Positions 34,606-42,577 of a stretch of 64,000 nucleotides of DNA are shown one piece after another. The DNA comes from Aspidapion aeneum (lineage: Eukaryota; Arthropoda; Insecta; Coleoptera; Brentidae): contig OY755039.1 in NCBI GenBank assembly GCA_963576565.1, forward strand, positions 70,841,886-70,905,885. Reading direction: 5' to 3'. Positions within the stretch are counted from its first letter, which is position 1, and each line of letters begins with the position of its first letter. Both the position numbers and the translations under genes were made by a program. The notes under the pieces are model-generated. The model did no database searches. It was not told the DNA's origin and saw only the letters and a program-made list of their open reading frames with translations.

Positions 34606-34646
34606 CTTGATAACGGTTAGAGATACTTACTAACCGAAACGTCGTG
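34606..34646 (+). other. Hammerhead-like hairpin at the Penelope 3' end
   Basis: TTGATAA, stem CGGTTAG (34614-34620), 9-nt loop, CTAACCG (34630-34636), then AAACGTC. The layout mirrors the hammerhead core CUGANGA-stem II-GAAA. Two core bases differ from the consensus (C3 to U, G8 to A). Penelope-like elements are known to carry hammerhead motifs, so this may be a decayed ribozyme. Confidence 0.5.
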
Positions 34647-34690
34647 TTTTAAAATAAATAAAGACAATGGAAGTCCGAAATTTTATTTCA

Positions 34691-35614
34691 TCATTTTCCT
34701 TGTATGGAAATTTCTCCAAAAACATTATTGATTTAGAAACTTCATAAGGTACTTTATTTTTTTAAATTAAAATAATGATAAATGCTTTATTTAAAATCAA
34801 CAACTTTGTGTTTTTGGTGATTATAGAAAAATAGTTTTTCAAATTAGGATTTTACATTTTTTTAGAACATTATTATTACAACATAGGGGCATGCTTGAAG
34901 CATTTTTTGACATTTAAGTAAAAATATGTGCGTAGTAGTTATTTTTGTTAACCCTCATAGAAAAAAGTGGGTTGCAGAAATATCTTTAAAATTAATTTTA
35001 TTGTTTAAATGAAAAATTGTACGAAATCATTTAGTCCTAAACATTTTCTTTAAACAGAAATTTGTTCAAAAACATTTTCAAGAAAATTTTATTATATAAT
35101 TATCCTTCTGGAGAACTGAACAAAAAATGTTCTGTAAAACATGTACTCAAAATATGTAGCAGGCGCATAGATAGCTTTTCTTTCTGGGGGGATACTCCCA
35201 TGTAGAAAGTACTGTGCTGTTATTCCATGACGGTGCATGATGTTTTGGACAGGGTAGGCAGAAATGCTCGCCAGAGGCAAATACACTGAATACAGAACAT
35301 GTCCAAGACACTAACATTTCATGACAAAAACTTGTTCAAGAAGGGGGGAAATGTCCCCCAGTGCCCTCCCTTATCTATGTGCCTGGTACCTATTTCTCAC
35401 AAACTATTATCAAACCGAACTTCACTTCATCTATTGTTCAACTGTTTTTGTTTGTGGAAATGTAATCACTTTACGCACTTTTCTTATGAATAATATTATT
35501 TTTGATAAAAATTAACAAATATATTATTTGATAATACATTGTATTCAATTTCACATTTACATAGTTACATTACTATAACAGAATAAATCATATGAAAGAT
35601 TTGGGTGGCATCTA
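34691..35614. other. AT-rich, repeat-derived stretch
   Basis: 34726-34830 duplicates 31690-31755. 34975-35095 carries minisatellite units of the 31-bp type (aaacagaaatttgttcaaaa). The ORFs at 35092-35515 overlap on both strands and have no recognised product. Confidence 0.55.
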
Positions 35615-35749
35615 CTAGTCTTGTGCTGGTCTCGAAGGATGTTTATTTTTCTGCAACAAGTTGTTTATTTGAACCAACATAGCAGATGATAGGGATTGCT
35701 TGCAACCTTGAGAAGTTTGTCTTTGTTGCATTGTAGACACATAAGTAAC
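35615..35749 (-). CDS. Candidate terminal exon of an unknown gene
   Basis: On the minus strand a strong acceptor (T-rich tract, then GTTACAG at 35756-35750) precedes a 45-codon open segment that starts VTYVSTMQQRQ, contains SSAMLVQINNLLQK and ends in TAG (35617-35615). The composition (Q, S, N-rich but with regular hydrophobics) looks more protein-like than nearby AT-rich ORFs. I do not recognise the protein. A strong donor sequence (GTAAGTATT) lies upstream at 35932-35924, but the exon before it is unclear. It could equally be a chance ORF or transposon-derived. Confidence 0.25.
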   Translation of the reverse strand, partial: VTYVSTMQQRQTSQGCKQSLSSAMLVQINNLLQKNKHPSRPAQD

Positions 35750-35874
35750 CTGTAACAAAAAAATTACATAATTAAAAACCAATAATTTTCAAGAAGAAAT
35801 TTTCCAGCTCTAATTATTTTTGAAAAGCCTGCCTTTAGAAATATTTCCAACTGAAAAAAAAAACATTTTTTTGG

Positions 35875-36070
35875 CAAAGGGTGCCCAAAGGGGCTTGTTA
35901 GCGTTACTAGACGACACTAGACTAATACTTACGTTTGAACATACGGCCCAACAGCTAAACAACCAAAACTATCGAACGTTGAACATAAATAATAAAAACA
36001 TTAAATTCCTAACCCACTTTATGCAGAACACCCAGAGACAAAATTTTCTCTATGAGAACACCAAGGTAAT
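35875..36070 (+). CDS. Open segment of unknown nature
   Basis: Within the 86-aa ORF at 35820-36080, the part LLALLDDTRLILTFEHTAQQ and onward ends at a plausible donor (AAG/GTAATT, ~36065). A T-rich acceptor-like tract (tttttttggcaaag) precedes it. No domain was recognised. It is on the strand opposite the neighbouring exon candidates, so at most one set is likely real. Confidence 0.15.
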
Positions 36071-36164
36071 TTTTTTGTGAATTGCAGACTGGCGGGCCTT
36101 AGATGACGTAGTAACAAGCACAGTGGGCCAAATCAGATATCCAATGCAATTTTTCTTGGTAAAA

Positions 36165-36390
36165 CTAGATATTACCAAAACTAAAATTTTTTAAAAGAAT
36201 GGAATGAATGAGGGTAAGCCCTGTAAGATCAAAATTAGCCCCCTTCAAACGAAATGAACATAATATATCAGGGGCGTTGACCAAGTCCACAAATAACATG
36301 CGGACTAGGCCTTTCTGCTCTGTTTTTTCTAAAATTTTAGTAACATAATTAAGTCTCATTATAAAAAAATAAGCTCCTCTAAAAAAAGAA
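36165..36390 (-). CDS. Candidate internal exon or transposon ORF remnant
   Basis: The minus strand has a very good acceptor (TTTTCTTTTTTTAG, ~36394-36380) followed by an open segment reading MRLNYVTKILEKTEQKG and VRMLFVDLVNAPDILCSF. A donor-like TTTTG/GTAATA lies near 36175. The product is not recognised. A CACAGTGGGCC motif at 36119, resembling a DNA-transposon tip, offers an alternative origin. Confidence 0.25.
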
Positions 36391-36673
36391 AACATTATTT
36401 TACTTTTATTGCTGTTTTTGTAGTTTAATAATAATATAGAAATAGATTCCTACAAAAGGATAACTGCCTGTATTTCTATGGGAAGGGGTAAAGTAAGAGA
36501 TTCCCCTCCCCCCATAACCAGCCCCCTCACAACCAACCTACCATAATCTGCCCCCCGTCCGATATCATAAGGACTGAAGATTTTTATTATTTAATGATGA
36601 CATAACTTTTTAAAACTCACTTTTGCATTTGGGTAGGGAAATGTGTCCACGATCAGACATAACAGGTATTTTC

Positions 36674-36889
36674 CTAAATAAACCAGATCACGTTTTTATT
36701 TTCCATAAGTAAAGGCTCAACGAAATCTTTATGGTGAAATATAAAAGATAGATCAGAGTGTCCTCTTCTCATACAAAAAATGTTTAAAGAAGACAAAATT
36801 CTGTGCCGTTGTGGAACAGGAGTTCCAAAATAAGACAAGAGTTGCAACAATGTTTTAAGAAACTTGTAGGACTTAAATACGTGTTTCAA
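36674..36889 (-). CDS. Open segment of unknown nature
   Basis: A 71-codon minus-strand ORF (first codon TTG, so probably internal to a larger frame) containing FKSYKFLKTLLQLLSYFGTP and RGHSDLSFIFHHKDF. No known family recognised. It lies upstream of the 36165-36390 segment on the same strand and may belong to the same unknown gene or element. Confidence 0.2.
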   Translation of the reverse strand: MKHVFKSYKFLKTLLQLLSYFGTPVPQRHRILSSLNIFCMRRGHSDLSFIFHHKDFVEPLLMENKNVIWFI

Positions 36890-36981
36890 ACTGTGTATGT
36901 AATGTATGTTTTACTTAGTACAGTTTTTTTTTGTACTGAATTTCTAATTCAAATCGGATCATATACAATTTTTTATTTATA

Positions 36982-37542
36982 CAAGGTGTTTAAGTTATTG
37001 TAAGTCAAAAAGTTTATATAAACGTAGACACGCAAACGCTTAGTTTTCGAGATACAGGGTGTTAAAATTTCATATATTTTTTAGTTTTTTGTTTATAGCT
37101 CGTGCAGTTTTTGAGATATGCAGCTCAAATTTAACACATATATTTAGCTGGTGTCATTACACTATAAGACATATCAAACGATAGAAAAAATCTAGAAGGT
37201 TATACTTTTTCAGGGCTCATGTCACTTTTTTACTGAGATATTTTTTTGTTGTAAGCCACTGGTAGATTCTAAAACAAGAAATAAAATCCTTGTTTCGTTT
37301 GCAAATTTTTTTGTCTCTTGCAATTTTTTCGCATCTCTAACCGTTTATAAAAAAGCTTTTGCGCCAAAGACTGCTATCATCAAAATAAAAAATGCTTGGG
37401 TATGGCATGGCGGCTATATCAATAAATAAACAAAAAATATTATCTCGAAAACTAAGTGTTTGTAGACCTATGTTTATATGAACTTTTTGTCTTAAAATCA
37501 CTCAAGAAATTTAATACTAAAATTATGTTATTGAACACCCTG
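36982..37542. mobile_element. Mariner-type MITE, 561 bp
   Basis: The left end CAAGGTGTTTAAG and the right end TTGAACACCCTG are inverted, flanked by TA (36980-36981, 37543-37544). Subterminal blocks agaaaaactaag / cttagttttcgaga and gtttatataaac / gtttatatgaac also match inversely. Non-coding. The tips resemble those at 6924. Confidence 0.75.
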
Positions 37543-37544
37543 TA

Positions 37545-38825
37545 TATATGGGTCTTGAGTGGAAGAGCGTGCTAAACAAACGATTTTTTTTCTAATAGTG
37601 CCTAATTTTTCTCAAATTTTTGTACGCGGCGACATTTTTTTCGTTGAATATTTTCTGTCATGTGCACAATAAGGTTAATGGGTGGGTGGGAGCTTAGAAG
37701 AAAGAAAATTTTTATTATTTGTATTTTTTTGCAATACTTATTTTAGGTACTAGCAGGTGGAGCCCATCTTCAGTAAACTAATCTAGCCTACCTAAACTAT
37801 ATCACACTCGTCCCCCTTGTACGAGTTTCCTTATATATTCCATTACTTAAATCTTTTTCCGATCTAAAAATTAAACCTATTAAATGAACGGACAAGTCGC
37901 TCCCCTCGGTGGCGCAATAGTCTAGGTACTAATTGTAGGCTAGGCTACAAATGTCTGCCCTTTTTTTGCATTGGTTCGGTTAGGTTTATGACTTTTGACC
38001 TAATTAGTCCATTAAACAAGTGTTTACTACTTTAGACATTATTTCATACATATGAAAAATGACCGATAGTTTTAAAAAGTAGACAAGTATTTGTAAACAT
38101 AAATATTATTTTTCAAATTAAATCAAATCTTTATTATTTTTCCGTACAAATTGTACATAAAGAATGGGAGTTAAGGAATAACTGTACTAAAACATTAATT
38201 AAAAGTGGTTTGGTTAGATATTATTTAAAAAAAAAAAATTAATTAAGTACATGTTTGCATTTTCACTAATATAACAAACAATATAGCCATCAAAATGGAG
38301 TTATTTTTATTTTATATTTGGATTGCCTTAAGAGTCTGACTTTGGAGCAGTGATTAAATTTAAAATTAAACCGATTTTAAAGGAAAAAAAACAATTATAC
38401 CCACGTACCAGCCAAAGCTATCAGGTAAAAACTATAAATAATGTAAAAATGCGGAATTATTTTTAAAAAGAGTATCGTTATATAAATCCAAGTATGTGAC
38501 ATTCTCTTTAATTTTGTTTTAATGACTGCCTTTTTAAATTAGTAGTTTTGTAACCGAGTAACCAAATTAAATATAAATGTTCCGTCAATTAAAACAAATA
38601 AGTTGTATAGTTTTAGCGTATAGTAGCCATCTTGAATTTTAAAAAAAGCCGTATTAATCTATATTTGCATTTAAAGCCTTAAGGAAAGTATCGGTTTCTT
38701 ATTCCAATTGATTAATAACTAACCTAAAAAAATAACAATATCCGGCTTCGCTGGTTCGGCCTGACTTGCACATGTCATAGCGTAAAAAAATCGCCTTAAC
38801 AAGGGAGAATGGCTTATAAAACATG
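37545..38825. other. No gene seen; tRNA-like scrap near 37903
   Basis: cggtggcgcaatagtctagg (~37908) resembles a pol III A box, but no B box follows. The last bases before 38826 are the left flank of the BEL/Pao insertion, ending with its target copy ACATG. Confidence 0.45.
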
Positions 38826-39484
38826 TGGTGAGGTCAGGCCTTCTGTAGAAAATAAAATATACCGAAGGACCACTCGAGATAGCTCGAGAAAAACGTGTGG
38901 GAGTTAAGAGGGACTGTATCTTTCCACAGGGCTCCGACAGGGAAAAAAGAGCCTAAAACTTATTTACTAAAAATAGCGTAGCAATGAAAAATTATCAAGA
39001 AACGACTTACCCTTAGATGTCTTTTGTAGCTACTTGGCTGGCCAGCCCGATTATACGCGAAGTACCAGACTCTCCATTGTTCTATAGTTCAAAATGTTCC
39101 AAACACTAATATCTAATAAACTAAAGCGTAAAATTAATAGTTTCCACAATTTTAATATAAAATAATAGCGGTGCGGTGACTTTAGTTGCACGTGGCGCGT
39201 GGTTGAGTTGTTCTCGCAGACAATCGGCGTTTTCGTCTGCTAGGCCGAATTTAGCCGCTTATCTCAAATCCTTCATTGCTGGAAGAAGCGCGCGAAGTTT
39301 AAATTTAAAATATGGAAAGATATAGCGTAAAGTAAATCAAAATAATATTCTAAAACGCTTGTAAGCGTAGAAAATGTAACCCAAAAATATTTAAAAACTA
39401 AGAGAGATAGCTTCTCTAATTTTAAGTGAAAATTAGAGAATATAATTATTTACAAAAATAAAAACAAGTTGGGAAACTTGTTCA
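38826..39484 (-). repeat. 3' LTR of the BEL/Pao element
   Basis: 659 bp, TGGTGAGG...CTTGTTCA on the plus strand. Contains a 12-bp-stem perfect hairpin (39412-39423 with 39429-39440) and an 8-bp terminal hairpin (AACAAGTT/AACTTGTT). Confidence 0.97.
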
Positions 39485-39505
39485 TTCGGCCCACCAAAAT
39501 GAGCA
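39485..39505 (-). promoter_or_regulatory. Putative polypurine tract
   Basis: Read on the minus strand, GGTGGGCCGAA abuts the 3' LTR. It is the only purine-rich run at the required position, though interrupted by CC. Its role as plus-strand DNA primer is inferred from position. Confidence 0.5.
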
Positions 39506-42500
39506 TCATTTTTCGGTAGGTGAATCTGAATCAATTGGAAGGGGGCAAAGCTTGACTAAAGGTCGTTTAAAGATACCGGACGCGGTACGAACATTTGCCA
39601 CCCTAGCGTGCCCATCAGGCCCTTTAAAAATTTCAATAATGCGACCTACCCGCCATTGAAGGGGCGGTGATAACTCGTCTTTGATAAGAACGAGGGTACC
39701 TATTTTTGGCTCTGCGCATGGTTCCAACCATTTATTTCGTACTTGAAGGGTATGTAAAAATTCTTGGCTCCAACGACGCCAAAAATCGGCTTGTATTCGT
39801 TGGACCAAGTTCCATCGCGATAACCGATTCTCAGGTTTACTTGAAAAATCTTCGTCAGGAACAGAAACTAAAGGTCCATGTGTTAAAAAATGTCCCGGTG
39901 TTAAAACCTGTAGATCGTTACAGTCGGTAGATTGCGGGGTCAAGGGGCGAGAATTTAAAATCGCCTCAATTTGACAAAGAACTGTGTACAACTCCTCATA
40001 ACTCAGAATCTGCGAGCCAAAGGTACGAATTAAGTGAGTTTTTACTGATTTTATCCCTGACTCCCAAAGACCGCCGAAGTGGGGAGCTGATGGAGGGATA
40101 AAATTCCAGGCGATAGCTTGTTGCGTGCAAGCATTTCTTGCAAGATCAAGCAATTCTTTGCTGGATTTAACGAAATTTGTGCCATTGTCTGAAAAAAGAG
40201 TTTTTATGTAACCTCTTCGGGCAACAAAGCGACGTAGCGCAGCTAAAAAAGCGTCCGAAGTTAGATCTGACACTAACTCGAGATGTAAAGCTTTAGTATT
40301 TAGACAAATAAAAAGGCAGATATATGCTTTTTGTGTTTTTACACCTCTGTGTTTACTGAGAGTGATAGGTATAGCACCACTAAAATCTACTCCACTAAAA
40401 GTAAAAGGCTTTTGTGGAATCAAGCGGTAGGACGGAATTTGTCCCATGATTTGCTCATAAGAATGCGGTTTGACGCGAAAGCAACGAACACATTTGGATA
40501 AAACCGTTTTAATTAAGCGTTTGGCAGATAAAATCCAAAAAATTTGACTAATGAGATATTGGACTGTTTGCACTCCGACATGCAAATATTTTTTGTGCAT
40601 ATATTCAATAAAAATATAAGAAAGTCTACTTTCCTTGGGTAAAAGAAGAGGATGTTTTTGTCCGTAAGAAATAGTCATGGCTTGTTGAATGCGTCCTCCA
40701 ACTCTTATAAGACCATCCTGGTCTAAAAAGGGATTCAATTTTTGTATGGGTTTTATGCATTTTTTCTGGTTTTGAAGGTTAAGAATTACTTCAGAAAAGT
40801 ATTTTTGTTGTTCGTGCTTAGCCAAACATTTTAAAGCGTTAAAGAGATCGATATAATCTATATTTGTCTTTTTTCTGACGTCTGCGGATAGTCTACAATT
40901 ATTTATGAATCGTAAACTGCGGGCTAAAAGTAGTTGAATAGCGTAAAAATCGGATTTATTATTTAAAAGCGAATCTAAAAAATTTTCCGTTATTCGGTCA
41001 CAAGAAATCAGAGCAACATTTTTTCGTTCCTCAGTCTCTAAACTGTCATTTATTTTGACTTGCGGGGTTTTTGTTGGCCATTTATCGAAAGATTCTTGTA
41101 AAAAACTAGGGGCGGCCCACCATAGGGGATGATTTAAAAGCTCACTCGGCGAGCAGCCGCGGCTGGCTACATCGGCACTATTGAGAAATGTGGGGGTATA
41201 TAACCAACATTCTGGATTAATATTATCTTGGATAAGACTAACACGATTTGCGACAAAAGTTTTCCATTTACTTGGATGGGATTTTATCCAGTGTAAAACA
41301 ACCATTGCGTCCGAAAAAGCGTAAATATTATTTATTGTGAACCTTTTTATGAATATATCATATGTGTATTTTAAGACCTCAGATAAAAGAGTAGCGGCTA
41401 GAAGTTCTATTCTCGGAATACTAACAAATTTTTTAAGTGGAGCGATGCGACTTTTCGCAAGAACAAAATATATGTGATATTTAGCGTTTCGTAAGACACG
41501 TAAGTATATTACGCATGCGTACCCTCGTTCACTCGCATCACAAAAACCACAGAGATCGATGGATTCGGCGTTGGTGATGTCAATGTGGCGGGGTAAAGTA
41601 AATTTTTCTAAAACTTGAAATTCAGATTGATAGAGTGTCCACTGACGAACTATTTCTAAAGTAGGCGTGGCGTCCCAGGAAATACCAAGTAACCAAATTT
41701 GTTGAATCAAATATTTTAAAGTGAATGTTACTGGGGTAAGATAACCATGGGGGTCATAGCAGCGTGCTAAAAAAGAGAGAAGCGTCCTTTTAGTACAGCT
41801 TTGCTGATTAGGTAATATGTTAAATCGAAACTCGTCATAGGAAGGATGCCAGCACAGGCCTAAGACCTTAGTGACGTCATCCGAATCGAGAGATAAAACT
41901 GCGGGGTTGACTAAGGAGGGATCTAAATGAGAGATCACTTCTGAGCGATTGCTAGACCATTTGTGTAATTTCAAGCCAGCGTTTCCTAATAACTCCGTAA
42001 GCTCTTGCTGCAAATTTAACGCCTCTTGAACCGTTCTACATGAAGTAGTGACGTCATCAATATAGGTATCGTTAAGCATAACTTGAGCAGCGTGAGGGTA
42101 GTTATCATATTCGGACTCAGCTAAGTGCTGAAGGGTGCGTAAAGCGAGATATGGTGAACAGTTCACTCCGTAAGTGACAGTTCGTAGTTTAAAAACGGAA
42201 ACTTTTTCATTAGGGTTAAACCGCCAAAATATTTTTTGGTATTTTTGATGATCAGGGTTGATATTTATACCCCGATACATTTTTTGAATATCGCAGGTGA
42301 GCGTCACAGGGTTAAGGCGAAAATGTAATAATATTTGAATAATATCTTTTTGTAGTTTTGGACCCGATAATAATACTTGATTAAGTGAAATATGCGTAAA
42401 AGGGTCTGTAATACTCGCATTAAAAACTACCCTTGTCTTAGTAGTGATAGCTTCATTTTTAACAACAGCGAAATGTGGAATAAAATAGCTGTCTGAATCG

Positions 42501-42577
42501 TCTTCTTTTTCTGAGTCATAGTCCATATGACCCAATTCCAAATATTCATTCATAAATTTAGAATATTCACAATACAT
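39506..42577 (-). CDS. pol: BEL/Pao Pol: RT, RNase H, integrase
   Basis: 1023 aa. The RT (~40-215) has RVVFNAS, the motif A region CDIQKMYRG, and the catalytic YIDD (~172-175). RNase H (~335-470) has FCDASERGYA, RIELLAA and FSDAMVVLHWI. The H2C2 zinc-binding region (~655-700) reads HKKYLHVG...CVRC. The integrase core (~720-850) has its acidic triad in GVDFSG, FSDNGTNF and GLWESGIK. The C-terminal ~90 residues match the BEL-type extension (WRVGRIIEIF). It makes cDNA and inserts it. ATG 42577 overlaps the end of the gag-protease ORF by 11 nt in the +1 frame, so expression needs a frameshift or reinitiation, unless one base in the upstream A run is a mutation. No stops are present inside. Confidence 0.97.
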   Translation of the reverse strand: MYCEYSKFMNEYLELGHMDYDSEKEDDSDSYFIPHFAVVKNEAITTKTRVVFNASITDPFTHISLNQVLLSGPKLQKDIIQILLHFRLNPVTLTCDIQKMYRGININPDHQKYQKIFWRFNPNEKVSVFKLRTVTYGVNCSPYLALRTLQHLAESEYDNYPHAAQVMLNDTYIDDVTTSCRTVQEALNLQQELTELLGNAGLKLHKWSSNRSEVISHLDPSLVNPAVLSLDSDDVTKVLGLCWHPSYDEFRFNILPNQQSCTKRTLLSFLARCYDPHGYLTPVTFTLKYLIQQIWLLGISWDATPTLEIVRQWTLYQSEFQVLEKFTLPRHIDITNAESIDLCGFCDASERGYACVIYLRVLRNAKYHIYFVLAKSRIAPLKKFVSIPRIELLAATLLSEVLKYTYDIFIKRFTINNIYAFSDAMVVLHWIKSHPSKWKTFVANRVSLIQDNINPECWLYTPTFLNSADVASRGCSPSELLNHPLWWAAPSFLQESFDKWPTKTPQVKINDSLETEERKNVALISCDRITENFLDSLLNNKSDFYAIQLLLARSLRFINNCRLSADVRKKTNIDYIDLFNALKCLAKHEQQKYFSEVILNLQNQKKCIKPIQKLNPFLDQDGLIRVGGRIQQAMTISYGQKHPLLLPKESRLSYIFIEYMHKKYLHVGVQTVQYLISQIFWILSAKRLIKTVLSKCVRCFRVKPHSYEQIMGQIPSYRLIPQKPFTFSGVDFSGAIPITLSKHRGVKTQKAYICLFICLNTKALHLELVSDLTSDAFLAALRRFVARRGYIKTLFSDNGTNFVKSSKELLDLARNACTQQAIAWNFIPPSAPHFGGLWESGIKSVKTHLIRTFGSQILSYEELYTVLCQIEAILNSRPLTPQSTDCNDLQVLTPGHFLTHGPLVSVPDEDFSSKPENRLSRWNLVQRIQADFWRRWSQEFLHTLQVRNKWLEPCAEPKIGTLVLIKDELSPPLQWRVGRIIEIFKGPDGHARVANVRTASGIFKRPLVKLCPLPIDSDSPTEK

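Larger units (their letters stand above)
32376..34690 (+). mobile_element. Penelope-like retroelement, 5'-truncated
   Basis: A single RT/GIY-YIG ORF (32428-34551) is followed by a short 3' region containing a 7-bp stem hairpin, CCGAAACGTCG and AATAAATAAA. These are all usual at Penelope-like 3' ends. The reading frame is open upstream of the first ATG right to the family A junction, so the 5' end looks cut there. The exact 3' end (~34690) is estimated. Confidence 0.85.

Noticed and set aside
37903..37960. SINE or tRNA from an A-box-like motif
   Set aside because: No B box or repeat structure nearby; too little to call.
39706..39930. Plus-strand ORF inside pol
   Set aside because: It is a shadow of the minus-strand integrase region, which has clear catalytic motifs.
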